Positions 9,738 through 18,784 of a stretch of DNA of 48,584 nucleotides are shown here, piece by piece. The notes under the pieces were generated by a model. It worked only from the letters and a program-made list of their open reading frames with translations. It was not told the DNA's origin and did not search any database. Source of the DNA: a bacterium (GTDB lineage Bacteria; Sysuimicrobiota; Sysuimicrobiia; Sysuimicrobiales; Segetimicrobiaceae). The stretch spans positions 1 through 48,584 of the forward strand of contig DASSXJ010000058.1 in NCBI GenBank assembly GCA_035703895.1, in the 5' to 3' direction. Made by a program: the position numbers and the translations under genes. Each line of letters begins with the position of its first letter. Position 1 is the stretch's first letter.

Positions 9738-10400
9738 ATGAAACGGCCCAGGTTCGTGACGTTTGATTGCTACGGAACGCTCGTCAAGTTTGAGCTCCAC
9801 GCGGCGACCCGGAAGGTGCTTGGACGTCAACTCGACGGCATCGACACCGAGGCGTTTTTCGACGAGTTCCACGATCTCCGGTTCAAAGAAATCGTCGGGA
9901 AATACCGGTCGTACGATCAAGTTCTGTGCCGGAGTCTCGAGAAGGCGATGCGGGAGTTCGGTCTCGAGTACCAACCGGAATACGGGGCGGCGATTGTCGA
10001 GGCGGTTCCGACCTTCGGCCCGTACCCCGAGGTGCCGCCGGCCCTCGAGCGGCTTCGCAAGCATTCCAAACTGGTGATCATATCGAACAGCGAGGATCGC
10101 CTGATCGCCGGCAACGTGCGGAACATCGGGGTGCCGTTTGACCACGTCATCACGTCGCAGCAGGCCGGGGCGTACAAGCCGTCGCTGGCGCCCTTACGCT
10201 ACGCGCTACGCAAACTGGGCTGCGGGCCGGAGGAGATCCTTCACGTGGCGCGGGGATTCGAGTACGATATCCCGCCCGCGCACGCGCTGGGCTGGCCGCG
10301 GGTCTGGATCAACCGTGATGGTGAAACGGGCGACCCGGCATATGGGCCGTACGAGGTGCTGCCCGACCTGTCCCGGCTGCCCGATCTGATCGGCGCATGA
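9738..10400 (+). CDS. HAD-superfamily hydrolase, haloacid dehalogenase type II-like
   Basis: A 220-residue HAD hydrolase. Motif I FDCYGTL (about 9-15) holds the nucleophilic aspartate, motif II is IISNS, and the motif III lysine lies in GAYKPS. The cap insertion and length agree with the L-2-haloacid dehalogenase/phosphatase group. Close homologues are often called haloacid dehalogenase without proof, so a phosphatase or another C-X hydrolase is equally possible. A strong ribosome site (GGGAGGAGCG) fixes the start at 9738. It overlaps the next gene by four bases (ATGA), placing it in the same operon as the importer and the amine oxidases. Confidence 0.8.
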   Translation: MKRPRFVTFDCYGTLVKFELHAATRKVLGRQLDGIDTEAFFDEFHDLRFKEIVGKYRSYDQVLCRSLEKAMREFGLEYQPEYGAAIVEAVPTFGPYPEVPPALERLRKHSKLVIISNSEDRLIAGNVRNIGVPFDHVITSQQAGAYKPSLAPLRYALRKLGCGPEEILHVARGFEYDIPPAHALGWPRVWINRDGETGDPAYGPYEVLPDLSRLPDLIGA

Positions 10401-11710
10401 GCGTCTTGGTCAAACCGCGGTCCGCACTCCGCGAGGTCTGTTTCTGGCGGGAGACCGCGCCGCCCATCCCTTCATACGACGCTCGACCGCTACCCGTGCA
10501 GGCCGATGTCGTCGTAATCGGCGGCGGGTACACCGGGCTCTCCACGGCGCTGCACCTGGCGAAGAAGGGCGCTCAGGTGACCCTCCTTGAGCGCGCCACG
10601 TTGGGATGGGAAGCTTCGTCGCGCAACGGCGGCTTTTCTACCTGCGGTCTCAGCATCAGTGTGCAGGCAGCGGTCCGTCGGTACGGCTTGGCGCAGGCGC
10701 GGCGATTATTTCGCGCGGCGGTCGAGGCCGTCGATTGCGTCGAAGAAATCGTTCGGGCCGAGGGCATCGAGTGCAATTTTGAGCGGTGCGGGGGATTGCG
10801 GGCGGCCTCCAAGCCGTCACACTTTGAGCATCTTGGCGACACCCAGGTCCTGCTGGCGCGGGATTTCGGCTACGCGACCGAGCTTATTTCGCGCGACGAG
10901 CAACGCCGGGAGGTCGGCTCGGGCTCGTACCACGGCCTGTTGCTCGATCGAAAAGGGGCCGCGCTCCATCCGGGGAAATATGTCGCCGGGCTGGCACACG
11001 CGGCCGCCCGAGCGGGCGTGGATCTGCACGAGCGTGCGGACGCCACTGGGATCCGTCGCGTTCGAGGCACGCCTGGCGCCGGCTTCGACGTCACAATGTC
11101 GCGGGGTGTCGTTCGTGCCAAACAGGTGATGCTGGCGACCAATGCCCTTGGAGGACCGGTCCATCCCGGCGTTCGGCGGCGCATTCTCCCGGTCGGCAGT
11201 TACATCATCGCGACGGCACCGCTCGGCGACGCGCTGGCACGTGATGTCATCCCGCACGGCCGTGTCATCTCTGATACCAAGAACTTTTCGAGTTACTACC
11301 GGCTGACGCCGGACGGGCGTATGGCGTACGGCGGGCGGGCCCGCTTCGGGCAGTCCACGGCGGAGACGAATCGGATATCCGGCCGCATTTTGTACGAGAC
11401 AATGGCCCGCGTGTTTCCTCAACTCGCCGGCGTGGGGGTGGAATACGTTTGGGGCGGAACGGTCGATTTTTCCTTCGACCGCATGATCCATGCCGGACAA
11501 ATGGATGGCGTGTTCTACGCCGTGGGATACTGCGGCCACGGGGTGCAGATGGCCACGTACATGGGGCGGTGCATGGCCGAGGTGATGGACGGCCATCCCG
11601 AAGCCAACCTCTTCGATTCGCCGTTTCCAGTGATCCCCTTGTACAACGGCCGGCCGTGGTTCATGCCCATGATCGGCGCCTATTACAGAGTGCTGGACTG
11701 GTTGACGTGA
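10397..11710 (+). CDS. FAD-dependent amine oxidoreductase (OrdL/PuuB-like, DAO family)
   Basis: A 437-residue flavoprotein. The dinucleotide-binding motif VVVIGGGYTGLSTALHLAKKG begins near residue 36, after an N-terminal arm with CFWRETAPP that is typical of gamma-glutamylputrescine oxidase/OrdL proteins. RNGG near 76 and the C-terminal YCGHGVQMATYMG also fit this group. These enzymes oxidise C-N bonds of secondary or N-substituted amines and amino acids to an imine, which hydrolyses. It sits between the HAD hydrolase (4-base overlap) and the YHS-nitroreductase, consistent with catabolism of the imported compound. Confidence 0.85.
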   Translation: MSVLVKPRSALREVCFWRETAPPIPSYDARPLPVQADVVVIGGGYTGLSTALHLAKKGAQVTLLERATLGWEASSRNGGFSTCGLSISVQAAVRRYGLAQARRLFRAAVEAVDCVEEIVRAEGIECNFERCGGLRAASKPSHFEHLGDTQVLLARDFGYATELISRDEQRREVGSGSYHGLLLDRKGAALHPGKYVAGLAHAAARAGVDLHERADATGIRRVRGTPGAGFDVTMSRGVVRAKQVMLATNALGGPVHPGVRRRILPVGSYIIATAPLGDALARDVIPHGRVISDTKNFSSYYRLTPDGRMAYGGRARFGQSTAETNRISGRILYETMARVFPQLAGVGVEYVWGGTVDFSFDRMIHAGQMDGVFYAVGYCGHGVQMATYMGRCMAEVMDGHPEANLFDSPFPVIPLYNGRPWFMPMIGAYYRVLDWLT

Positions 11711-11712
11711 CG

Positions 11713-12474
11713 ATGGCAACGGCGATCGATCCGGTCTGCGAAATGGACGTCGACATCGCGACGGCTGCATGGACGAGCGACTACCGCGGCACGACATACT
11801 ATTTTTGCGCGCGGGCGTGCAAGGGGGCGTTTGACAGCGACCCCGAGCGATATCTGGAGCGAGATCGAAAAACCGCAGTCGCCGCCGTGCTCGATGGGCC
11901 TACTATCACCATGCCGGTCGACGTGGCCATCAAAACCCGGCGAAGCATCTCCCGCTTCAAAGACGAGCCGGTTCCACGCGAACTCGTGGAGCGCATGCTG
12001 GAAAGCGCCGTCTGGGCGCCCAATCACCATCTCACCGAGCCGTGGGAGTTTCACGTCCTCGGCGGCGAGGCCAAACGCGCCTTTGCCAAACATCGGATCG
12101 ACTTCCGGCAGACGCTCTTCAAGAACCCGGACGCACCGGAGATTGAGAAGGCGCTTCAAAAGCTGTACGCCGATACCGTCGCCGTCCCCATGATCATCGC
12201 CGTCACAACGACGTCTCCCGACGATCCCGATCTCCGGGACGACGACTATGCCGCGACCATGTGCGCCATTCAAAACATGCTGCTCACCGCGGTGGGTCTT
12301 GGATTGGGCGCCTACCTCCGGACTGGAGGATTCATCCACCACCGCGGGCTCCGTGACCTTCTCGCCGTTCCGGATGGCCGGCGCGTCGCGGGAATCCTGT
12401 ACGCCGGTTATCCGGAACGCACGCCCGAGCGCCGGCGCACGCCATACGCGCAGAAGACGCGTTGGCTCGAATAA
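11713..12474 (+). CDS. YHS-domain/nitroreductase fusion
   Basis: A 253-residue two-domain protein. Residues 1-48 form a YHS-type metal-binding domain: DPVCEMDV, then YYFCARACKGAFDSDPERYL. Residues about 62-253 are a nitroreductase-family FMN flavoprotein: IKTRRSISRFKDEPVP, WAPNHHLTEPWEF, and GLGAYLRTGGFIHH. Nitroreductase-fold enzymes reduce nitro groups or quinones or dehydrogenate substrates; YHS domains bind metals, commonly copper. The fusion is unusual and suggests metal-linked control or a metal-chelated substrate. A GTG at 11707 overlapping the previous stop (GTGA) is an alternative start. It belongs to the same operon as the amine oxidases. Confidence 0.8.
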   Translation: MATAIDPVCEMDVDIATAAWTSDYRGTTYYFCARACKGAFDSDPERYLERDRKTAVAAVLDGPTITMPVDVAIKTRRSISRFKDEPVPRELVERMLESAVWAPNHHLTEPWEFHVLGGEAKRAFAKHRIDFRQTLFKNPDAPEIEKALQKLYADTVAVPMIIAVTTTSPDDPDLRDDDYAATMCAIQNMLLTAVGLGLGAYLRTGGFIHHRGLRDLLAVPDGRRVAGILYAGYPERTPERRRTPYAQKTRWLE

Positions 12475-12528
12475 CGCGTCCCGCCCGCGCGGTCGACGCC
12501 GCGAGCCACACCGACAGGGAGGGTCCGG

Positions 12529-12813
12529 ATGTGTGCCGTTACGGTCTGCCGATGTGAACTGGTGACGGACGAAGACGTCACGCGGGCGATCGATGACTGG
12601 GACGCCCGTACGTTGAATGAGGTGAAGCTTATTACGCGCGCCGGCAAGGGGGCATGCCAGGGTCGCTGTTGTTTCTCCTTGCTGAGAGCGTTTGTGGCCC
12701 GACGTCTTGGCATAGAGCCGGCCATGCTCCAGGCTCCTCGTCCACGGCTGCCGGTGCGCCTGGTGCCGATGGTGCGTCTAGCCGGGCCGGCGGAGCGCTG
12801 CGAGCATGAGTAG
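12529..12813 (+). CDS. Small BFD-like [2Fe-2S] subunit of an amino-acid/opine dehydrogenase
   Basis: A 94-residue protein made almost wholly of a bacterioferritin-associated-ferredoxin-like [2Fe-2S] domain. The cysteines sit in VCRCELVTDEDV (about 7-9) and GACQGRCC (about 43-49), after the usual TRAGKG turn. In opine oxidase, HcnB and hydroxyproline dehydrogenase alpha subunits this domain is usually the C-terminal part of the larger FAD/NAD protein. Here it is a separate gene, and the FAD protein at 14313 lacks it. It overlaps the next gene by eight bases and has a good ribosome site (GGGAGGG). Confidence 0.75.
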   Translation: MCAVTVCRCELVTDEDVTRAIDDWDARTLNEVKLITRAGKGACQGRCCFSLLRAFVARRLGIEPAMLQAPRPRLPVRLVPMVRLAGPAERCEHE

Positions 12814-13960
12814 CGTGCGCAACCACGACGTTGTGGTCATCGGCGGCGGCATCATGGGCTGCTCGGCCGCGTATTTTCTGGCCCGAGAGGGCCTGGACGT
12901 CGCGCTCGTCGAGCGAGCGGTGCAGGTCGGCACCGAGGCCTCCGGACGGAACGCCGGGGGAATTCGCCAGAATGCCCGGCATCCTGCCGAGGTGCCGTTG
13001 GCCATGGCGAGCGTGAAGTGGTGGGAGTTTTTTCGCGACGAGCTTCGCGGCGCGTTTCATTACGAGCAGCACGGCAACCTTTCACTAGCTTGCACGGAAG
13101 AGGAGGTTCGCGGCCTTCAACAAGCGGCCGTGCGCCTGCGGAGCATCGGACTCGATGTTCGCCACATCCAGGGCGCGGACTTGAAGGAACTGTGCCCCAA
13201 TCTTTCAGAGATGGTCCTAGCCGCGAATTATTGTCCGACCGACGGACAGTCGAACCCCATTCTTGCGACGCGATTCATCGCCCGCTGCGCGCGCGATCTC
13301 GGCGCAACTATATACCTTGACACGCCGGTCGTCGGGCTCGCCGTGCGCGGCGGGCAGGTCACCGCGGTGCAGACCACTCACGGAACGATCGGCACGGACG
13401 CAGTGGTCAACACGGCCGGGCCGTGGGCGAACGAGATTGCCGCGATGATCGGAAGCCGGTTGCCCATCCTGGCTCGCCCGACGCAGGTCGCGGTCACCCT
13501 CCCCATGCCCCCGGTGCTCCGCCAGTTCATCAGCGGGAACACGGTTTACATCAGGCCGACGCGGACAGGAAACCTGTTGGTCGGGGGTGGGGGGGCGTGG
13601 GACGTACTTGGGTTTACGCGGGAAAACACGTACTCGTCTATCCGCCGCTTCGCCGTGCGGGGCATGCAAGTCTTGCCGGCCTTGAAGCACACGAGCATGC
13701 TTCGAGCCTGGGCCGGCATTCTCGCCGTCTCGCCGGACCGCGTCACCATCGTAGACCGCATGCCCGGTGTCGAGAACATGGTCGTCGCGACCGGCTGCAC
13801 CGGCCACGGCTTTTGTCTGGGTCCCGGCGCGGGGCAGACGCTCGCCGAGATGGTCCAGGGCCGCGCCCCGAGCATCGATATCGAAGGCCTGCGCCTGAGC
13901 CGGTTCCCGCCCGGCCTGGACATCAACTCCGTGTATAAGACCGAACCGGAACCGATGTAG
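12806..13960 (+). CDS. FAD-dependent oxidoreductase, beta/catalytic subunit (HcnC/opine oxidase B-like)
   Basis: A 384-residue DAO-family flavoprotein. The Rossmann motif VVVIGGGIMGCSAAYFLA lies at 10-27 and GRNAGGIRQNARHP near 47-60. The C-terminal ATGCTGHGFCLGPGAGQTLAEM block is typical of sarcosine, glycine, proline or opine oxidase subunits. In such complexes this subunit oxidises the amino substrate and passes electrons to the Fe-S/FAD partner. Adjacent genes supply those partners (12529, 13978, 14313). The exact substrate (opine, D-hydroxyproline, proline, sarcosine-like) cannot be told. Confidence 0.85.
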   Translation: MSSVRNHDVVVIGGGIMGCSAAYFLAREGLDVALVERAVQVGTEASGRNAGGIRQNARHPAEVPLAMASVKWWEFFRDELRGAFHYEQHGNLSLACTEEEVRGLQQAAVRLRSIGLDVRHIQGADLKELCPNLSEMVLAANYCPTDGQSNPILATRFIARCARDLGATIYLDTPVVGLAVRGGQVTAVQTTHGTIGTDAVVNTAGPWANEIAAMIGSRLPILARPTQVAVTLPMPPVLRQFISGNTVYIRPTRTGNLLVGGGGAWDVLGFTRENTYSSIRRFAVRGMQVLPALKHTSMLRAWAGILAVSPDRVTIVDRMPGVENMVVATGCTGHGFCLGPGAGQTLAEMVQGRAPSIDIEGLRLSRFPPGLDINSVYKTEPEPM

Positions 13961-13977
13961 CGCGGGAGGGTGAGATC

Positions 13978-14313
13978 GTGGCGAATGGACGAGTGCTGGA
14001 CCACCCTCTCCTGGGTCCGTTGCCGGACGTTCCGGCCGTGACATTTTGTTTCAACGGACAGCCTGTCCAGGCACGAGAGGGCGAAACGATCGCAGCCGCC
14101 CTCTGGGCGGCCGGCATCAAGACGCTTCGGTACACGGGCTCCGGGAGGGAGCCACGCGGCGTCTATTGCGGCATCGGACACTGCTATGACTGCCGTGTCA
14201 CCGTGGACGGCGTTCCCGACGTGCGCGCCTGCCTCGAACCCGTGCGCGCGGGGTTGCAGGTCGAAGGCCTATGGGAGCGGCAAGGCCCGTCGGCCGACAA
14301 AGTGAGCGACTGA
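13978..14313 (+). CDS. (2Fe-2S)-binding subunit (HcnA/LhpF-like)
   Basis: A 111-residue plant-type ferredoxin-like protein. FNGQPVQAREGETIAAALWAAG forms the N-terminal ubiquitin-like fold. The cluster cysteines are in YCGIGHCYDCRVTVDGVPDVRAC, a C-x4-C-x2-C spacing followed by a distal cysteine. This is the small subunit found beside opine oxidase, HcnA or D-hydroxyproline dehydrogenase genes, handling electrons between the flavin subunits. GTG start with ribosome site GGGAGGG; the stop and the next ATG share one base (TGATG). Confidence 0.83.
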   Translation: MANGRVLDHPLLGPLPDVPAVTFCFNGQPVQAREGETIAAALWAAGIKTLRYTGSGREPRGVYCGIGHCYDCRVTVDGVPDVRACLEPVRAGLQVEGLWERQGPSADKVSD

Positions 14314-15548
14314 TGCAAGTCGACGTAGCGATCATCGGCGCCGGACCGGCGGGGCTCGCAGCGGCCGCCGCGGCAGCCGAGCACGGCCTCAACACGATTA
14401 TCCTCGATGAAGGCCTCGAGCCCGGCGGACGCCTCTTGAGTCAGGTTCACGAGATCTCGGAAGCGGGCCGTGCAGGCCATGTGTGGAACGGACCTCGGGT
14501 GGCCGCGGATCTCGCCGCCGCCGCGAAGAACGCCGGCGCTCAGTTCTGTCTGCGATCGACGGTATGGGGACTGTTCCCGGGATGGCGGATCATGCTCCAC
14601 GGGCCCGGCCCGGCAGAAATCGAGGCTGCTCGTCTCATCGTGGCGACCGGAGCCATGCAACTGCCCGTCGCGCTTCCGGGATGGACCCTGCCGGGAGTCA
14701 TGACCGTTGGCGCGGCCCAATCGATGATTAATCACCACCGGGTGCTGCCCGGCAGGCGAGCGGTACTGATCGGCATCGACCTGCTCGCGTTGACCGTTGC
14801 CCAGCAACTGACCTCCGTGGGTGTTGAGGTCGCAGGCGTCGTGATGCCGGCTCCTGGGCCGCTTACCGGGCCGCCGGCCGATCTCGGTCGGGTTGTGGAC
14901 GAGTTGTTGCGATTGGGGGCCTGGGCGCCGGCCGCCGGACTGCGGCTGGCGGGGTGTGTGCTGCAGGGTTTCGCGGCGTCGCATCTTGTCGCCCGTCTCT
15001 TTCCTCCTGACGGCGTTAGAGTTTGGGATATTGCCGTCATGCCCCGTCGGGCCGCACTGGAGATCCGCGGTAATGGATCGGTGAAGTCAGTCATTCTCGC
15101 CGACCTGACGCCGGCAGGTGAACCCGACCTGGAGACCGCCCGCGAGGTTGAGGTCGACCTCGTCTGTACCTCAGGAGGTCTCGCCCCGTTGACCGAGCTG
15201 CCGGAGATCGCCGGCTGTCGGATCTCCTACGTGGCTGAGTGGGACGCATCTGTGCCCCTGCACGGTCCCGCGCTTGAGACGACCGCCGAGGGCGTCTTCG
15301 TTGCTGGGAGCGTCACGGGGGTCGAGGGTGCGCCGATTGCAGCGCTTCAGGGCCGTCTTGCCGGCTATGCGGTCGCTAGTGCCGCGGGACGGATGCCGCG
15401 CGGCGAGTACGATGCGGAACTCCAGCGGGTACAAAAGGAGCTCAACGATATTCGCCGCCACGCGATCCCCTTGTGGCGCAACATTGCCGCCGGCCGCGCC
15501 GCGATCGCCGGCTCGTGGCAAGAGGCGCGCCGCGGCGCGCAGGCGTGA
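14313..15548 (+). CDS. FAD/NAD(P)-type subunit of an opine-oxidase-like dehydrogenase (HcnB-like)
   Basis: A 411-residue pyridine-nucleotide-disulphide-type flavoprotein. The first dinucleotide motif VAIIGAGPAGLAAAAAA is at 5-21, GGRLLSQ is near 37, IVATGAMQLPVALPGWTLPG lies near 108-127, and the second nucleotide fold includes RRAVLIGIDLLAL. A GVFVAGSVTGVEGAP block near the C-terminus is the FAD-binding GD-like motif. Unlike HcnB or opine oxidase A it has no C-terminal [2Fe-2S] domain; the separate 94-residue protein at 12529 probably replaces it. The ATG overlaps the ferredoxin stop, so the subunits should be made together. Confidence 0.85.
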   Translation: MQVDVAIIGAGPAGLAAAAAAAEHGLNTIILDEGLEPGGRLLSQVHEISEAGRAGHVWNGPRVAADLAAAAKNAGAQFCLRSTVWGLFPGWRIMLHGPGPAEIEAARLIVATGAMQLPVALPGWTLPGVMTVGAAQSMINHHRVLPGRRAVLIGIDLLALTVAQQLTSVGVEVAGVVMPAPGPLTGPPADLGRVVDELLRLGAWAPAAGLRLAGCVLQGFAASHLVARLFPPDGVRVWDIAVMPRRAALEIRGNGSVKSVILADLTPAGEPDLETAREVEVDLVCTSGGLAPLTELPEIAGCRISYVAEWDASVPLHGPALETTAEGVFVAGSVTGVEGAPIAALQGRLAGYAVASAAGRMPRGEYDAELQRVQKELNDIRRHAIPLWRNIAAGRAAIAGSWQEARRGAQA

Positions 15549-15556
15549 GGAAGACC

Positions 15557-15915
15557 GTGAAGTCGCTCGTGACCGAACGATTTACCGAGGCCGTGGCTCA
15601 GGAAGTCTTGGAGCACGTTTACCGGCCCAGGCTTCAGACGGAATTCAGCAGCACCCTCGGCTACATGTCGGTCGCCAACAAGGCGCACGTGATCATGCTG
15701 GCCGTGTCGCAGGCACGTCGAACATCATGCCGCAGAAGAAACACCCGGTGGTGCTGGAGCATCTCAGGGGCAAGCCGCCGCATCTCATCGCCGGGTTCGT
15801 TTCGGCCGGGTCGGCCGTCAAGAACACCAACTTCACCAACACGATTGATGGGAACCGCGAAGCGGTCGGCGCCCTGTACCCATTCTTCCATGTGCGGCTG
15901 AGCGAAGCGGGATGA
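15557..15915 (+). pseudogene. Argininosuccinate-lyase-family pseudogene, internally deleted and joined to a copA-like scrap
   Basis: The first part (from GTG 15557, VKSLVTERFTEAVAQ... to VANKAHVIMLA) matches the start of the intact lyase at 22483-23985. At about 15700 it jumps, in another frame, to the signature GTSNIMPQKKHP and on to NTNFTNTIDGNREA, skipping roughly 235 residues. After about 15861 the DNA instead resembles copA: 15862-15903 matches 3311-3352 at 36 of 42 bases and encodes the same GALYPFFHV. It follows the dehydrogenase operon by eight bases, so the parent operon once ended in a lyase. It cannot make a working enzyme. Confidence 0.8.
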
Positions 15916-16085
15916 CACAATACCTCGTCCAGTTGGGGCGCTGATCCCTTGCTCTTGCCATGGGCAGCGCCTGCGTCCCTTCGATTTCCAGGTCCCTGGT
16001 GCGCCCTTAGCTCCACCTCCCTTCTTGGGTGCCTCGTTATCTGGGCACGCCGCAACCGGGGCAACTTCACTGTGGAGTTTTTGGA

Positions 16086-18701
16086 TCAGCCGCCAATCCG
16101 CAGAAAAGTCGCGTATAGACTTGGCCGACCGCCGTCATCGAGAAGCCAGAGCATATAATTGCCTGGAGCAGCAATGTTCCCATTTGGCGGGGATTGCACC
16201 CGAAGATAGCCAACGGGTGAGCCAAGTGTAGCAGCCGTCGTAGTCTCGAATGCCAGCGCGACATAGCGCTGATCATAGTTAAACCCGTGAGTTACTGATC
16301 CGACTCTGATGACAGCCACTCTAGAAATGGAATGAAACCTCGACTCCACTTGACCTGCTGACCCTAACGACAATTGGAATGAAACGGTGAAAGTTTCACC
16401 ATAGCCGATTTTGGACGGAGCTAAGCTAATCACAAGCCGGTCGCATTCGGCAATATAGTCCGGATTGAACACTTCAATCCTGAACTCGGAAGAAGGTGCG
16501 CCGAAGGTATTGTTTACCTCTGACCCAGCCGTCCAAACACGCCCGTCAGCCATAAGAAGCGCAACGGAATGGTAACCGCGTGGGACTCTGGCTGGCGCGT
16601 CATTAAGCGCCCGCCAAGTAGTAGTGCTCGGATCGAAGATTTCCGGAACCTGCTGGCCATTTGTTGCATCGGTGCCTGGACCGCTCAGGGCCGGATCCTT
16701 CATCCCCCCGTTGACAAACACTTCACCGGTTGGAAGCAATGTTGCGTTGCAATGGTTTCTTTTCCCCTTCACCTGACGCGGATTCGTCACTTGCCAGGAT
16801 GCAGAGGACTCGGCACCCGCCTGCAACGTGGTAATCAGCGCCTGCTCCCCGCCACATAGCAGGATCCTAACACGATATTTGTCATCGGGAAGCAACGGTA
16901 GCAGGACGGAACTCGTATATTGAGCCAGTGTATTGCTATTGAGGTAGTCCTCTTCGCTATTCTGGGGCCCCGGGAAGCTGGCGGTAACGGCTTGCGACGA
17001 CGCATCATAAATCAAGCTCCGCATCGCAAAGGCAAGCGTGTTTTCCTGTGACGCAACGTCCGAATAGAGAGGTTGAACAATGAGAATTTTCCCAGACGGC
17101 AAGACGTGCAGCCTTGGATAGAATACAGCCATGTTTGGATTAAGACCCTCGCCTAGCGCGTCCAACAACGTCCAGGCTCCGGTCACGAGAGAGAACACCT
17201 CGGGGGTATTGTTGTTGTGCCGCTCATCATCCCAAGGAAGGACCGAGAATGGTGGAGGAAAGGAAGACCCGGGCGGGGCACTGTATTGATCAATTGGAAC
17301 GCCTTTGAATTTTGCGGTTGCCGAGTAGATTCTCGGATGTCCGCACATCGCGATTACGGAGCCATCACCGAGCGTCAGGAGGCTCGGATACCATCGTCCA
17401 CCACCCTGTTTGGTTTTGCCGGGAGTGTAGGATTGTGGAGCGTAATTCATCGGCGCGATGGAGACCCAACTCGGCGTAGCGGCCGGGTCAAAGATCCAGG
17501 CTTCCCGCAACCCGCCCCAATGCCCCGCATGTGGATTGCTGGACGTTGGAATGGACATCATACTCGTGCCGCCAGCTACCAAAAGGCGACCATCCGCGAG
17601 CAGAGAATGACCGCTGCAAAAGAGGTCAAAGAATTCATTCTGAGCCAAACCTCCTGGGCCTCTTGGCGTGCCAGGCCTGGTTACTGCTTGTGACTGATAA
17701 TTAACTAACACGGTGTGATTGACCATGCCCGCATCGTGGTTATTGGCGTCCCATCGGTTGCCCGAGAAATATAGTATCGAGCCCAGTATTCCTTCTCCGA
17801 CGGGTAGCAGAGCAGCGTGAACTGCAAGGGTCCACTTGCTTTTATCCGGTTCGCCGAAACTGGCTTCGGGCTCGAAAGGTGAGGACCAATAAGCCATTCT
17901 TGCCGGGTCAATCGTGATGCTCGGCTCGTTCTCGATCGGGTTGTTTTGCAGCGAGCCGCCGAACGCGGTTCGCATGATCCACAACGTCTGGTTGCTGACC
18001 ACTGGAGCGTTGGCCGTGACGGTGAAGTGCAGGCTTGCATTGACGCTGGCTCCGCGTGGAACGTGAACGGTCGTCGGCTGCAGCGACACCCCTTGCGGGC
18101 CGGGCCCGGTGTCCAGGGTGTAGGTGACGTCGGTGTCTGGTCCGGCCAGCGACTGCACGACGATCGGTAGATCGCCCGAGCCGCCTTGCGGGATCGTCAA
18201 CAAAGTCGCTCCCAGATGTGTCGCGATCTCACCGAGCGAGAGGGAGAGCGGAATCTGCACTGGGTTCGGAGACCAGGCATCGCCTGCAATCAAGAGCGTT
18301 GCGCCGAAGGCGTCGCCCTTTTTAGGAGCCGTGTACCGAATGCTGACGAGCACGAACTGGCCTTGCCTGACGGGGAGCGAACTCGTGCCATCCGACTGCG
18401 CGACCAGCTCGAGGACGCGCTCTCCCCGTACTGGAAAACGGGGAGAGATTGGCGCCTGAGGTGGGCCGGGAGGGAGTGGTATCACGACCCAATGATATAC
18501 GGCGACGCTCGCGATCTTGAAAACTCCGGCAGTGTTGTCGGAGAGCTTGGCCGTCACGTTCGCGGGGGGCGCATTATCAAGAAACACGCCACCTGACAAG
18601 TCGACATTCTCGCCGGGCGGCCCGGGCGGCGGGCCCGTCGACCCCGGCGAGACCGACCCAAAGTTCACCGCTTGCGGAGTGAACTTGACGGGAGCGCCCA
18701 C
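16086..18701 (-). CDS. Galactose-oxidase-like copper radical oxidase with N-terminal Ig-like domains
   Basis: An 871-residue protein. Residues 1-220 resemble ASPM/Hydin-type Ig-like domains (KFTPQAVNFGSVSPGS); the rest is a kelch propeller with a C-terminal DUF1929-type domain, as in galactose and glyoxal oxidases. All active-site residues are present: C362 (FCSGHS), Y438 (RWYPS), Y710-H711 (RGYHS) and H805 (VTHGFN). They correspond to the Cys-Tyr cofactor, axial Tyr and two His of galactose oxidase, so oxidation of an alcohol or aldehyde with H2O2 release is expected. GTG start with a strong AAAGGAGG site. No signal peptide is visible, odd for this family. The DNA looks more AT-rich than its neighbours. 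It is the last gene of the riboswitch-led operon. Confidence 0.85.
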   Translation of the reverse strand: MGAPVKFTPQAVNFGSVSPGSTGPPPGPPGENVDLSGGVFLDNAPPANVTAKLSDNTAGVFKIASVAVYHWVVIPLPPGPPQAPISPRFPVRGERVLELVAQSDGTSSLPVRQGQFVLVSIRYTAPKKGDAFGATLLIAGDAWSPNPVQIPLSLSLGEIATHLGATLLTIPQGGSGDLPIVVQSLAGPDTDVTYTLDTGPGPQGVSLQPTTVHVPRGASVNASLHFTVTANAPVVSNQTLWIMRTAFGGSLQNNPIENEPSITIDPARMAYWSSPFEPEASFGEPDKSKWTLAVHAALLPVGEGILGSILYFSGNRWDANNHDAGMVNHTVLVNYQSQAVTRPGTPRGPGGLAQNEFFDLFCSGHSLLADGRLLVAGGTSMMSIPTSSNPHAGHWGGLREAWIFDPAATPSWVSIAPMNYAPQSYTPGKTKQGGGRWYPSLLTLGDGSVIAMCGHPRIYSATAKFKGVPIDQYSAPPGSSFPPPFSVLPWDDERHNNNTPEVFSLVTGAWTLLDALGEGLNPNMAVFYPRLHVLPSGKILIVQPLYSDVASQENTLAFAMRSLIYDASSQAVTASFPGPQNSEEDYLNSNTLAQYTSSVLLPLLPDDKYRVRILLCGGEQALITTLQAGAESSASWQVTNPRQVKGKRNHCNATLLPTGEVFVNGGMKDPALSGPGTDATNGQQVPEIFDPSTTTWRALNDAPARVPRGYHSVALLMADGRVWTAGSEVNNTFGAPSSEFRIEVFNPDYIAECDRLVISLAPSKIGYGETFTVSFQLSLGSAGQVESRFHSISRVAVIRVGSVTHGFNYDQRYVALAFETTTAATLGSPVGYLRVQSPPNGNIAAPGNYMLWLLDDGGRPSLYATFLRIGG

Positions 18702-18784
18702 GCGTCCTCCTTTGTAGCGACTGCTAGCATAGCGCCTGAGTTGCGACTCTCCACGTAAAGCTTCGCTATGACAGTGAGGCTTCG

